Source of the DNA: Bacteroidota bacterium
GTDB taxonomy: Bacteria > Bacteroidota > Bacteroidia > Bacteroidales > Lentimicrobiaceae
DNA: 64,000 nucleotides
Reading direction: 5' to 3'
Assembly: GCA_009773515.1 (NCBI GenBank)
Contig: WSXX01000010.1
Location: 1-64,000 of the forward strand
The position numbers and the translations under genes were made by a program. Below the pieces are notes generated by a model that searched no databases, was not told where the DNA came from, and worked only from the letters and a program-made list of their open reading frames with translations. How positions within the stretch are numbered: the stretch's first letter is position 1; every line of letters starts with the position of its first letter. Shown piece by piece: positions 7,147-15,954 of the stretch.

Positions 7147-7917
7147 ATGAAAGTACTGATCGTTGAAGATGAACCATTTGCCCAGCAGGAGCTTATTCGC
7201 CTGCTTCAGGAAGTTGCACCCGGAACAGAGGTGATTGACTGCCTCGATTCGGTTGAAGATACGGTTGAATGGCTGAGAGAAAATCCAGCTCCCGATCTCA
7301 TGTTCCTCGATATACAGCTTTCGGATGGCTTGAGTTTTGAGATATTTACACACGAAAAAGTAATGTGTCCTGTAATTTTTACCACAGCTTTTGATGAGTA
7401 TTCAATTCAGGCATTCAAAGTAAACAGCATTGATTACTTGCTTAAACCGATTAAAACTGGCGATCTGAAAGCTGCGCTGAAAAAATTCGAAGATGTCAGA
7501 AAATCCTACCAGTCAGGATTGCAGATGCCTTTTGATATTTCAAAGCTTGAACAGTTGTTGAAACCCGTTTCCAAGGAATATAAATCAAGATTTATCGCAA
7601 GGGTAGGGGATCAGATCCGGCATTTGGGCATTGATGAAATTTCATGGTTTTATGCCGAGGACAATGTGGTGTTTCTGATCACCCGAACCAACCACCGGTA
7701 TATCATTGAATATACGCTTGATCAGATTATGGAACTGCTTGATCCGGCTGTATTTACGCGCCTCAACCGAAGTGTGATTGCTCATATTTCCGGCATTGGC
7801 AAGGTGAGCCGCTATTTTAACGGCCGCCTTTTGGTTGAACTGATTCCGGCTTCGCCCGAACCAACTTATGTGAGCAGGGCCAAAGCCCAGTCATTTATTG
7901 AATGGCTTGATAAATAA
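7147..7917 (+). CDS. LytTR-type response regulator
   Basis: Cytosolic DNA-binding regulator of 256 residues. Residues 1-120 form a receiver domain (KVLIVEDEPFAQQE, phospho-acceptor Asp in DLMFLDIQLSDG, FTTAFDEYSIQAF, and the conserved Lys in YLLKPIK). Residues ~150-256 form a LytTR domain (FIARVGDQIRHLGIDEI, then TLDQIMELLDPAVFTRLNRS). The kinase upstream is its clear partner. The lipoprotein that follows after 8 bases is the only other gene in the unit, so it is the first candidate target or accessory part. Confidence 0.95.
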   Translation: MKVLIVEDEPFAQQELIRLLQEVAPGTEVIDCLDSVEDTVEWLRENPAPDLMFLDIQLSDGLSFEIFTHEKVMCPVIFTTAFDEYSIQAFKVNSIDYLLKPIKTGDLKAALKKFEDVRKSYQSGLQMPFDISKLEQLLKPVSKEYKSRFIARVGDQIRHLGIDEISWFYAEDNVVFLITRTNHRYIIEYTLDQIMELLDPAVFTRLNRSVIAHISGIGKVSRYFNGRLLVELIPASPEPTYVSRAKAQSFIEWLDK

Positions 7918-7925
7918 AAACTCAA

Positions 7926-8945
7926 ATGAAAACTTCAAAGAAATATAAACCTGTTTTGCTTATTGGCTTTATGCTTGTGATGATGTTTACGGCAACATCG
8001 TGCTACAGGCAGCAGGTTATCATTGAGCAGATACCGTTGAACACTCCTCCCGGTTCATCCATTTTTATTACCGGAAACTTTAACAACTGGGACCCGGGCG
8101 ATGACCGTTTCCGGATGCAACTGGATTCTGCAGGCAGATATGTGATTACACTTCCACGTGGTGTAGGCCGCTTAGAGTACAAATTTACCAGAGGCGACTG
8201 GACAACCGTTGAGAAAAACGGTTGCGGATATGATATTGAAAACCGCAGTCTGCAATACGGCGAAAGCGAAATAACAACCGACCGCATTGAAGGATGGGGC
8301 GATACCGAGCCTATGAATTGTGCTCAAAAGACAATCGTTTTAAGAAATTTGCCAGAAAATACGCCTGAGAATCAGGTTTTTTACTTTGCCTCCAACATAA
8401 ATAACTGGAATCCTGGAGATGTTAATTTTATTTTTCAGATGGATTCACACGGAACTCATTTTCTTACACTTGATAAAATCAGCAATTGTCTGAATTACAA
8501 AATAACCATGGGCAGCTGGGAAACTGTTGAAACCTCAGCCGGAAATTACGACATTGATAACCGTGAAATCTGTTTCGACAATTCCGATACCGTTTATCTT
8601 AATATTGCATCCTGGAAAAGTTTGAATGTAAAGAAAATAAGAAGTCAGGTAATTGTGCTTGAAAAACTTCCTGATGCGACCTTCGACACTGATCAGATTT
8701 TTATTGCCGGCAATTTTAATAACTGGGACCCCGGTCATAAAAGTTACAAGTTTAAAAAAGACACTTCCGGCAGGCAGTTTTTTAAGCTTACCGCTGAAGA
8801 TGAAAAAGTAAACTTCAAAATTACCCGTGGAAACTGGAGGAGTGTGGAAACAACCATCTCTGGCAGCGATATTGATGACAGAAGCCTGATCTTTGGTCAG
8901 ACGGATACGCTGTTTCTGGAGGTTGAAAGGTGGAAAGATCGATGA
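7926..8945 (+). CDS. lipoprotein of three tandem glycogen/starch-binding-like domains
   Basis: Exported lipoprotein of 339 residues (signal ends in TATSC). The mature chain is three tandem copies of a ~100-residue unit, each with a strand-turn GNFNNWDPG or NINNWNPGD, a central YKFTRGDW / YKITMGSW / FKITRGNW block, and a closing block such as YDIENRSL, YDIDNREI or SDIDDRSL. The NFNNWDPG turn and the K-x-T-x-G-x-W block are those of AMPK-type glycogen-binding and CBM48/CBM20 modules. No catalytic domain is attached. It probably displays weak glycan-binding sites at a membrane face. It is co-directional with and 8 bases from the LytTR regulator, suggesting a sensory or effector role in the same unit. 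Confidence 0.85.
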   Translation: MKTSKKYKPVLLIGFMLVMMFTATSCYRQQVIIEQIPLNTPPGSSIFITGNFNNWDPGDDRFRMQLDSAGRYVITLPRGVGRLEYKFTRGDWTTVEKNGCGYDIENRSLQYGESEITTDRIEGWGDTEPMNCAQKTIVLRNLPENTPENQVFYFASNINNWNPGDVNFIFQMDSHGTHFLTLDKISNCLNYKITMGSWETVETSAGNYDIDNREICFDNSDTVYLNIASWKSLNVKKIRSQVIVLEKLPDATFDTDQIFIAGNFNNWDPGHKSYKFKKDTSGRQFFKLTAEDEKVNFKITRGNWRSVETTISGSDIDDRSLIFGQTDTLFLEVERWKDR

Positions 8946-8951
8946 GGTTAA

Positions 8952-8986
8952 TTTTCAATTTCTAATTTCTAATTTCTAATTTCTAA
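8952..8986. repeat. heptamer tandem repeat (TTTCTAA)x5
   Basis: One degenerate (TTTTCAA) and four perfect copies of TTTCTAA run head to tail directly after the triple-domain lipoprotein gene. Confidence 0.9.
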
Positions 8987-8988
8987 TT

Positions 8989-9076
8989 TTTGAATCTTTG
9001 AATCTTTGAATCTTTGAATCTTTGAATTGTTGAATTGTTGAATCTTTGAATCCTTGAATCTTTAAATTCTTAAAAT
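8989..9076. repeat. octamer tandem repeat (TTTGAATC)x11 ending at the rsmE start
   Basis: Eleven 8-bp units, five of them perfect TTTGAATC and the rest with one to four changes, run without a gap from 8989 to 9076; the rsmE ATG is at 9077. The whole leader and promoter region of rsmE is therefore simple repeat. Slippage would change promoter and leader spacing in 8-bp steps. Confidence 0.92.
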
Positions 9077-9799
9077 ATGCATCTCTTCTACCATCCGGGC
9101 ATCAACCTGTTGAAAAGTTTCAATGCCGGAGATATCCATCATCAGTTGGCTGATGTTGAATCTGCACATATTAAGGTAATGCGTTTAAAACCTGGCGATA
9201 AGGTTAAGATTACCGATGGAATCGGAAATTTTGCCGATGCAGTGATCGAAGATGCAAATCCCAAAAAGAGTACCGTCATGCTGACCGCTGTTACGGCTGA
9301 ACCCGTCAAACCATTCAGGCTTACGATAGCGGTTGCACCTACCAAAAATATTGCCCGCTACGAATGGTTTATCGAAAAGGCGACCGAAATTGGAATTGAT
9401 GAAATTATTCCACTATACTGCGATCATTCTGAGCGCGAAAGGTTACGCGTTGACCGGCTTGAGAAAGTTGCCGTTTCTGCCATGAAGCAATCACTCAAAG
9501 CGTGGATTCCCATAATTCACGAACCTGTTTCTTTCAGCGACCTTATGTTGAGTAAGAATCTGCCTGATGCTTTGTTTATGGCCTGGATAGATGACAATGT
9601 GACACTTCATCTGAAAGATGCTTATTCAGCCGGTCAGGATGCGATGGTGCTTATTGGACCTGAAGGCGATTTCAGCAAAAGCGAAGTTGCAAGTGCAAAA
9701 GACCGGGGATTTGTACCTGTTTCGCTTGGAAAATCACGGCTGAGAACTGAAACTGCTGCACTTTCTGCCTGTATGATTGTTAATCTGCTGAACGAATAA
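9077..9799 (+). CDS. rsmE: 16S rRNA m3U1498 methyltransferase
   Basis: Cytosolic SPOUT-class methyltransferase of 240 residues that methylates U1498 of 16S rRNA. An N-terminal PUA-like part (residues 1-70, HIKVMRLKPGDKVKITDG) precedes the SPOUT domain with VAPTKNIARYEWFIEKATEIG, the AdoMet-binding LIGPEGDFS and the knot loop SLGKSRLRTETAALSA. Length is typical. It starts at the end of an octamer repeat tract and is followed after 15 bases by a DUF4159 gene. Confidence 0.95.
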   Translation: MHLFYHPGINLLKSFNAGDIHHQLADVESAHIKVMRLKPGDKVKITDGIGNFADAVIEDANPKKSTVMLTAVTAEPVKPFRLTIAVAPTKNIARYEWFIEKATEIGIDEIIPLYCDHSERERLRVDRLEKVAVSAMKQSLKAWIPIIHEPVSFSDLMLSKNLPDALFMAWIDDNVTLHLKDAYSAGQDAMVLIGPEGDFSKSEVASAKDRGFVPVSLGKSRLRTETAALSACMIVNLLNE

Positions 9800-9802
9800 G
9801 CT

Positions 9803-9810
9803 TATCTTTG
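9803..9810 (+). promoter_or_regulatory. TATCTTTG box just before an ATG
   Basis: Exact TAnnTTTG but only 4 bases before the DUF4159 ATG, so a transcript from it would be leaderless or nearly so. It may be fortuitous, since the gene can also be read from rsmE. Confidence 0.25.
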
Positions 9811-9814
9811 GCCT

Positions 9815-10474
9815 ATGAAAAAATATCTGGCTGTTTTGCTCTTTTTTATTGTGCTGATCGGTATTTCCTGGTCACCAGCGGCGCCACTTCAGGTTGCTTT
9901 GCTTAAATATAAAGGCGGTGGAGATTGGTATGCCAATCCTACAGCACTTCCGAATCTGATAAAATTCTGCAACACACATCTGCGCACTAATATTGATCCG
10001 GATTTTGCAACCGTTGAAGCCGGAAGCAAGGATATTTTCAACTACCCGTTTGTGCATATGACAGGGCATGGCAATGTTGTATTTGATGATCAGGAAGCTG
10101 CAAACCTGCGCAACTATATGCTGGCCGGAGGATTTCTTCACATCGACGATAATTATGGAATGGACCCTTATATTCGTCCGCAGATGAAAAAAGTATTTCC
10201 CGAGCTTGAGTTTGTGGAGTTGCCGTTTTCACATCCTGTGTTTAACCAGAAATTCCCATTTCCGGGTGGGCTTCCAAAAGTTCACGAGCATGATGGTAAA
10301 CCGCCGCAAGGCTTTGGATTGATGTGGGAAGGCCGCCTGGTTTGCCTCTATACTTTCGAAACTGACCTTGGCGATGGATGGGAAGATGCTGCAGTACACA
10401 ACGATTCAGAGGAAAACCGATTAAAAGCATTAAGGATGGGAGCGAATATTATTCAATTCGTTTTTTCGAAATAG
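9815..10474 (+). CDS. DUF4159 domain protein
   Basis: Exported protein of 219 residues with an N-terminal signal or anchor (MKKYLAVLLFFIVLIGISWS). The rest is one DUF4159 domain: a VALLKYKGGGDWYANPTALP opening, then YPFVHMTGHGNV, a GGFLHIDDNYG block and the closing NDSEENRLKALRMGANIIQF. DUF4159 resembles the glutamine-amidotransferase-like fold of gas-vesicle and VWA-cluster proteins, without a known reaction. In many Bacteroidota it follows rsmE, as here with 15 bases between them, so conserved linkage is the main clue. Confidence 0.9.
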   Translation: MKKYLAVLLFFIVLIGISWSPAAPLQVALLKYKGGGDWYANPTALPNLIKFCNTHLRTNIDPDFATVEAGSKDIFNYPFVHMTGHGNVVFDDQEAANLRNYMLAGGFLHIDDNYGMDPYIRPQMKKVFPELEFVELPFSHPVFNQKFPFPGGLPKVHEHDGKPPQGFGLMWEGRLVCLYTFETDLGDGWEDAAVHNDSEENRLKALRMGANIIQFVFSK

Positions 10475-10481
10475 AGTCTTC

Positions 10482-12488
10482 TTACTCCACAATAAAATAC
10501 CTGTTAACTTCAGCAATTTTCTGCGGACTTCCGAAAAGGTAAAGCATATCATCGGTCTCAATTTTCATTTGAGGCGTGATTTCTGTGATATAGCGGTTTC
10601 CGCGACGGACCGCCAGAACTGTGACGTTAAATTTGCTTTTGAGTCCGCTGTCGATGATTGTTTTTCCTACCATTTTGCTTGAAGCCCGATGCACAGGGAG
10701 GGTTACAAAAACCATATCGGGAACCTGAGGTTGCAGATGTGTCGGGAAATCATTGTCATTATTGTTTTTTGAAAGCAGTTCATAATTTCGGGCTCTGATA
10801 TGGCTTGCCAGTGATTGAATTTTATCGAAAGGCACCAGATACCGGCTTAACACTCGGGTAAAAATCTGAATTGATGTTTCAAACTCCTCAGGAATTACTT
10901 CATCGGCTCCTAGTTTCAACGTGCTCTCAATTTCATCTACATATCGTGTGCGAACAATTACATGTGCCGTTTCGCTAATTTGCCGGAGGTTAGAAATAAT
11001 CATTTTTGTGGCATTTGCATCTGAAATGGCAATCACAACTACCCGGGCTTCAGCTGCATGAACAAACTGAAGGATCAGTTCGTCAGTAGCATCTCCAAAA
11101 ATTATAGGATAATCATCGGCTTTGGCTTGTTTAAAAACGTCGGGATCAAGCTCAATTACAACATATGGTATTCCTGCTTGTTTGGTCGTGCGGGCAACAT
11201 TGCGGCCATTTATTCCGAATCCTATCACAATCAGATGATCGCGAAGATTTGAGATCATGGATTCCTCAGGTTTTTTCTTCTTGTTCTGAAAATTTATTAA
11301 ACGGGACCTGATTCTGGAAGGAAGCAATGCCCTTATCATCCAGTCGGCCATTGTGGTTGCGTATCCGGCTATAAATGGTGTCAGACCCATAGTAAGCACT
11401 GATATTGCCAGAAAGTTCTGATAAACTTCCTCTGTAAGCAGGCTGTTTCGCATTCCAATGGTTGATAGCAAAAAAGCAAATTCACCAACCTGAAATAAGG
11501 TAAAAGCTGAAATCAATGCGGTGCGTAAGGGATAACGCATGACCAGCACAGAGATTAGAACCACAAAAGCTTTAAGCAATATTACGCCAAGTGTAAAGGC
11601 AATTAGTAATACAAAGTGATCAAAGAAGTACCTGAGGTCGATCAACATCCCCACAGAAACAAAGAAAAAGCTTATAAAAATTTCGCGAAACGGAAGTATA
11701 TTGGCTGTTGCCTGATGACTGTAGTCTGATTCAGATATAATTAATCCGGCAAAAAATGCGCCCAGCGCCAGCGATAGTCCCACCGAGGAGGTGAGCCAGG
11801 CGGTAGCAAAACACAATACAACAATGGTTAGTATAAACAATTCCCGGCTGCGGGTTTTTACAACAAGTTGAAGCAGCAGCGGAACAACATATCTGGCCAG
11901 AAGAATTAATAATCCGATAATCAAAGCAAACTTACCCAGCAGTATCAGCAGCGAGAGCCATAAATCACCTCCATTACCTGTAAGCATCGGAGTTATCAGA
12001 ATCATCGGCACTACAATAATGTCCTGGAAAATCAAAATCGCCAGCGCAATCCTTCCGTGTGGAGTTGTCATCTGCCCGCGTTCATGCAGCAGTTTCAATA
12101 CAATGGCAGTACTGCTGAGTGAGATCAGGAATCCCATAAATATAGCCTGAGGAACTGTAAGGCCCAGCATCCAGGCAATCAGAAAAGTCAAGCCAATGGT
12201 ACCACCAACCTGCATCATACCACCCAGCAAAACGGTTTGCTTTACTTTTACCAGACCTTTGATAGAAAATTCAATCCCGATAATAAACAAAAGGAAAATT
12301 ACGCCCATCTCTGAAAGAACTTCAACTTCATGCGAAGCACTGATCAGTTTCAAACCATTGGGGCCCGCAACCATGCCGGTAATAAGGAAACCGAGTATCG
12401 AAGGCATTTTTATCCGCTGAAAAGCAAGAATAATCAATACCGATAATCCAAGAATGATAACAACTTCTTTAAGCAGGGGTAGTTCCAT
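10482..12488 (-). CDS. KefB-type monovalent cation:proton antiporter (CPA2) with RCK domain
   Basis: Inner-membrane antiporter of 668 residues. The first ~390 residues hold about 12 hydrophobic helices of the Na+/H+ exchanger fold (GFLITGMVAGPNGL, SLSSTAIVLKLL, ALGAFFAGLIISES). A Rossmann RCK/TrkA-N domain follows from ~residue 415 with the nucleotide-binding loop IGFGINGRNVA, then a TrkA-C domain at the end (FNVTVLAVRRGNRYITEITP). This is the layout of glutathione- or nucleotide-gated K+ efflux systems such as KefB/KefC. The start used is the ATG of MELPLLKEVV; ten further codons are open upstream. Single gene, convergent with DUF4159 (8 bases between stops). Confidence 0.93.
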   Translation of the reverse strand: MELPLLKEVVIILGLSVLIILAFQRIKMPSILGFLITGMVAGPNGLKLISASHEVEVLSEMGVIFLLFIIGIEFSIKGLVKVKQTVLLGGMMQVGGTIGLTFLIAWMLGLTVPQAIFMGFLISLSSTAIVLKLLHERGQMTTPHGRIALAILIFQDIIVVPMILITPMLTGNGGDLWLSLLILLGKFALIIGLLILLARYVVPLLLQLVVKTRSRELFILTIVVLCFATAWLTSSVGLSLALGAFFAGLIISESDYSHQATANILPFREIFISFFFVSVGMLIDLRYFFDHFVLLIAFTLGVILLKAFVVLISVLVMRYPLRTALISAFTLFQVGEFAFLLSTIGMRNSLLTEEVYQNFLAISVLTMGLTPFIAGYATTMADWMIRALLPSRIRSRLINFQNKKKKPEESMISNLRDHLIVIGFGINGRNVARTTKQAGIPYVVIELDPDVFKQAKADDYPIIFGDATDELILQFVHAAEARVVVIAISDANATKMIISNLRQISETAHVIVRTRYVDEIESTLKLGADEVIPEEFETSIQIFTRVLSRYLVPFDKIQSLASHIRARNYELLSKNNNDNDFPTHLQPQVPDMVFVTLPVHRASSKMVGKTIIDSGLKSKFNVTVLAVRRGNRYITEITPQMKIETDDMLYLFGSPQKIAEVNRYFIVE

Positions 12489-12618
12489 AAATTCACATGA
12501 GCGAAAAGTATTATGCAAGCCGGCTTAGCTTTGGAGTGCATAACTATTGTCCAAATGTAAGGAAAATAAGCGTGACTTGCCTGATTTAATTTAAAATGGC
12601 GACTTGAAACTCATCCGT

Positions 12619-12687
12619 AAGCCAGGGTTTGACTAATTGAAAGCAAACGTTTTGCAAGGTAAAATCAAGTCAAGCCGTGACTTTTAA
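12619..12687. repeat. MITE-like intergenic repeat, copy 1
   Basis: Near-copy of 20211-20286. Both begin AAG[CT]CAGGGTTTGACTAATT, contain a TTTTGCAA block, and end in CAAGCC.TGACTTTTAA, so the ends are inverted with respect to each other. It lies in the 424-bp gap between the kefB-type and hydroxylase genes, which otherwise holds only the element at 12713-12823. Confidence 0.88.
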
Positions 12688-12712
12688 CGAAACTCATCAA
12701 AAACCTCATGGC

Positions 12713-12823
12713 TGAACAGGTCACCCCTGACAGGGTTACGAGCCCATTCAAAATGGCCAGCCCGGCAGATGCACGCTAACCTCTTCATTGGCAGCAAAAC
12801 CCTGTCAGGGGTTAGCGGGTTCA
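12713..12823. repeat. inverted repeat element with perfect 15-bp arms
   Basis: ACCCCTGACAGGGTT (12723-12737) recurs in perfect inverse at 12798-12812, with a further TGAAC / GTTCA pair outside. The ~110-bp element has no reading frame and looks like a small non-autonomous insertion. Confidence 0.8.
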
Positions 12824-12912
12824 ACAGAAAACATTTTTTTTACCTTTTATAACCTGCCTGGTTCTGGTTTGTCCTGTTTACAGTAATCAAAGCCAGTTAA
12901 AATGGGCTGTTT

Positions 12913-14649
12913 TCAATGATAATCGACCAATAATGCCATCGCATCAACTATCAACCTCTCAAGATCAGGATCTTTCTTTTTTAATTCTTCCAGATGATTT
13001 GAAATCTTCATCTGCAATTCATCATCACTTGCCTTATCCGAAAGATATTCAGCCAGTTCGGTGAGCAGAAGCCACTCATCCTCAAAGTCTGTCAATATTT
13101 CATTCGCAAAAGCTTCGACATCAATTTTAACATTGACATCTTCTCTGGCTTCACGAAGTTTGCGATATAAAGCCTGAAGGTATTGCGCTTTTGGACTGTG
13201 CTCAATTTTATGCGTAAATTCCTTTGGAGCTTCAAAGTGATAATCAAAAGCTTCAGGGTCAGCAGGTCCCGGATAAGCCGATGTGATTTCTTCGCCCACA
13301 GCCATATCATACATGCCCCACTCCGGTTTGAAAAGAACTTCTTCGCCAAGAGTTACAATACAATCAGAAAACCCCAACAAAAGCGTGTTGCCATTCCGGT
13401 TGATGGAATATTCAAAAATCCCGCTTACTTTAATCCCGCTCTCAAAATAAAGATTCACACGAGAACCTGTTGTAAATCCATGGGTTTCGAGTTCGCCGGT
13501 GCTTAAATTCTGCAATTTCAATCCGTTTTGAAGTGTTCCCACCGGACTGCCAAATCCGTGACTGTGATATGATTTGCCATGTCCGCTGATTTCTTTATTT
13601 TCAAAACATAAACTTGTTGGGCCGTCAGTTTTCAGGTAAATAACTTTACCGTCTCTGAAAATGGAACTTTTAAAAGTACCTGAAATCTGAAGTCCGGAAG
13701 ATAATTCTGCAGTGGCTGTGTTTTCTGATTCTTCTGCTTTTCGGATGGCGTTTACACCTCCGGTGCGAAGTGCCATATTGTCGGCAAACTGGTTGAGTAC
13801 TGTGTTCAGATATTCAAAATCAGGAGTTACAAACAGTTGAGGTTGCTGGGTAGTTATATCAAAACTAAAGTCGGCAGAATCAATTGAATATGGTAATTTT
13901 TTGACTTTGGGCTTAATACAGTTCATGCTTTCGCCGATCGAAGAGAGCAATCCGGCGCCATAAATCTTAAAATTGTCAACATCGCCGATCAGTCCGTATT
14001 CAACCGTCCACCAATGCAGATTCCGGATGCGCGCCATTTCACTGGGTTCGCCCATGTTTTGTTCAAGGTAGGAAAGATATTCTTCTGCCGAACAAATGTC
14101 AGTGCTGATGGTGTAAGGATCTGCTTTAAGAATGGACAGATGTCGGATTGCTTCGTACAACTCATAATCGCGTGCAGATGAAAATGCTTTTGAACCGATT
14201 TCACCAAAGAATTTAAGGTATCCGGCATATTCAGGGTCGGCAATAATTGGAGCATGGCCTGCAGCTTCATGAATAATATCAGGTGCCGGAGTGTAGGCAA
14301 TCTGATTGATTGGTCGGATATCAGCAGCAATAACCAGCACATTGTATGCCTGAAACTCCATAAATGCTGATGGTGGAATAAATCCATCCACCGCCACTGC
14401 AGCCCAACCAATCTCTTTCAAAATCCGGTTCATTCCATACATATGGGGAATAGTGTCGATGCTTATCCCCGTTTTCCGAAGCCCTTCAGTGTATGAGCCA
14501 TGCGCATATTTACTAAGAAATCTGATGTTCTGGCGCATCACATAACGCCAGACTGCATGATCCTGAGCAGTGTAAGAATTATAAGGCTGTTCAATAATAA
14601 GTCCCATCAAATGGCGCGGGAGTTTATTTGTTACTTCATTCGGTTGCAT
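12913..14649 (-). CDS. aromatic amino acid hydroxylase (phenylalanine 4-monooxygenase type) with long C-terminal extension
   Basis: Iron- and pterin-dependent monooxygenase of 578 residues. The catalytic domain fills roughly residues 1-260: the iron ligands lie in HEAAGHAPIIADPEYAGYL (two His) and in WWTVEYGLIGDV (Glu), followed by the signature IYGAGLLSSIGES. This matches animal and bacterial phenylalanine hydroxylase. It should convert L-Phe to L-Tyr, although substrate choice cannot be read from sequence alone. Bacterial enzymes are often ~270-300 residues; here ~310 further residues follow, with beta-rich repeats (GLQISGTFKSSIFRDGKVIY, IKVSGIFEYSINRNGNTLLL) and a helical end. The extension has no family I know. 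Divergent from the glycosyltransferase at 14707. Confidence 0.93.
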   Translation of the reverse strand: MQPNEVTNKLPRHLMGLIIEQPYNSYTAQDHAVWRYVMRQNIRFLSKYAHGSYTEGLRKTGISIDTIPHMYGMNRILKEIGWAAVAVDGFIPPSAFMEFQAYNVLVIAADIRPINQIAYTPAPDIIHEAAGHAPIIADPEYAGYLKFFGEIGSKAFSSARDYELYEAIRHLSILKADPYTISTDICSAEEYLSYLEQNMGEPSEMARIRNLHWWTVEYGLIGDVDNFKIYGAGLLSSIGESMNCIKPKVKKLPYSIDSADFSFDITTQQPQLFVTPDFEYLNTVLNQFADNMALRTGGVNAIRKAEESENTATAELSSGLQISGTFKSSIFRDGKVIYLKTDGPTSLCFENKEISGHGKSYHSHGFGSPVGTLQNGLKLQNLSTGELETHGFTTGSRVNLYFESGIKVSGIFEYSINRNGNTLLLGFSDCIVTLGEEVLFKPEWGMYDMAVGEEITSAYPGPADPEAFDYHFEAPKEFTHKIEHSPKAQYLQALYRKLREAREDVNVKIDVEAFANEILTDFEDEWLLLTELAEYLSDKASDDELQMKISNHLEELKKKDPDLERLIVDAMALLVDYH

Positions 14650-14661
14650 ACGCAGGTTGAT

Positions 14662-14669
14662 TACATTTG
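14662..14669 (+). promoter_or_regulatory. putative -7 box (TACATTTG)
   Basis: Exact TAnnTTTG, 37 bases before the glycosyltransferase ATG, in the 57-bp divergent gap with the hydroxylase. Confidence 0.4.
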
Positions 14670-14706
14670 CATTTCGTTAAAACTGGCGTAAAGTCAGGCA
14701 ATAAAT

Positions 14707-15954
14707 ATGCAAACTTATACATACAAAGGAATTAACAAAAGTAAGCCTGTTAAAGTTTACGCAACCTTGCCGGTTTTAAATGAATCGGAGAATATCGCTG
14801 CTTTGCTTCTTGATCTGGAAGCACAGGATTTTGCTGACTGGATGCTTGTGGTTTGTGTGAATCAACCCGATGAATGGTGGCATATGCCTGATAAAGAGCA
14901 TATCTGCGAAGACAATGCCCGTACAATTTCTTTTCTCAATAACAAAAACGACAGTCGAATAAAGGTAATCGACTGCAGCAGCATTGGGCTTGGGTGGAAA
15001 GGAAAACATCACGGCGTGGGCTGGGCCAGAAAAACCGCTATGGATTTTGCTGCCGGTCTTGCTGATGCTGATGATATTATTCTGAGTATGGATGCCGATA
15101 CACGATATCCTGCAAATTATTTTTCTGCGGTGTCGGATCAGATCTACAGTTTCCCCGATGCCATGGGTTTGTCGGTGCCTTATTACCACAAACTTACGGG
15201 CGATGAAACAGCCGACAGGTGCATACTCCGTTATGAAATTTACATGAGGAATTACGCATTGCATATGCTTCAACTCCGGAATCCGTATTGTTTTTCTGCC
15301 ATTGGCTCAGGAATGGCATGTAAATCCGGTGTTTACAAAAGGGTAGGAGGGCTCACTCCAAAACTGAGCGGAGAGGATTTTTATTTCATGCAGAAATTAC
15401 GAAAAGCTGGAAATTTAATTATCCATTCCGATGCAGTCATTCACCCGGAAGCACGTTTTTCTGATCGTGTTTATTTTGGAACCGGTCCGGCCATGATCCG
15501 CGGCAGAGACGGCAAATGGGACAGTTACCCCATTTACAGCAGCGAAAGCTTTTTGAAAGTTGCAGATACTTTTAAGGTTTTTACCGATCTTTATACCTCA
15601 GATTTTGAAGTGCCTATGCAGCATTTCTTAGATCAAATGACCGATGGCAACTCATTTTGGGGTACCTTGCGCAACAATGCAGCGTCGGCTGAGGCATTTG
15701 TAAAAGCCTGTACCCAAAGGCTTGACGGTTTGAGAATACTTCAGTTTCTTAAATCCGACAACGAAAACTATCCGCAGAGCGATGAAGAAAAGCTGTGGCA
15801 GTTTTTAAACTCAGCGTTATTCTCTTCTGAAGATATTAGCGGTTTGCCTGATGTTAAAGACTTTTCGGAATGTACAGTTGATGAATTGAACGACATCCGG
15901 AATGTAATGTTTCAAAAAGAACGTAGTTTACAAAAAGAAATACAACTTGCATGA
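14707..15954 (+). CDS. family 2 glycosyltransferase
   Basis: Soluble GT-A glycosyltransferase of 415 residues. The N-terminal domain starts with VYATLPVLNESENI, the nucleotide-sugar site is the DAD in ILSMDADTRYP, and the acceptor/catalytic block is LSGEDFYFMQKLRKAG (the ED of the ED[FY] motif). No transmembrane segment or signal is present. The last ~110 residues are helical without a known domain. The gene overlaps miaA by 4 bases (ATGA), so the two are translationally coupled despite unrelated roles. The sugar donor and product are unknown. Confidence 0.88.
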   Translation: MQTYTYKGINKSKPVKVYATLPVLNESENIAALLLDLEAQDFADWMLVVCVNQPDEWWHMPDKEHICEDNARTISFLNNKNDSRIKVIDCSSIGLGWKGKHHGVGWARKTAMDFAAGLADADDIILSMDADTRYPANYFSAVSDQIYSFPDAMGLSVPYYHKLTGDETADRCILRYEIYMRNYALHMLQLRNPYCFSAIGSGMACKSGVYKRVGGLTPKLSGEDFYFMQKLRKAGNLIIHSDAVIHPEARFSDRVYFGTGPAMIRGRDGKWDSYPIYSSESFLKVADTFKVFTDLYTSDFEVPMQHFLDQMTDGNSFWGTLRNNAASAEAFVKACTQRLDGLRILQFLKSDNENYPQSDEEKLWQFLNSALFSSEDISGLPDVKDFSECTVDELNDIRNVMFQKERSLQKEIQLA

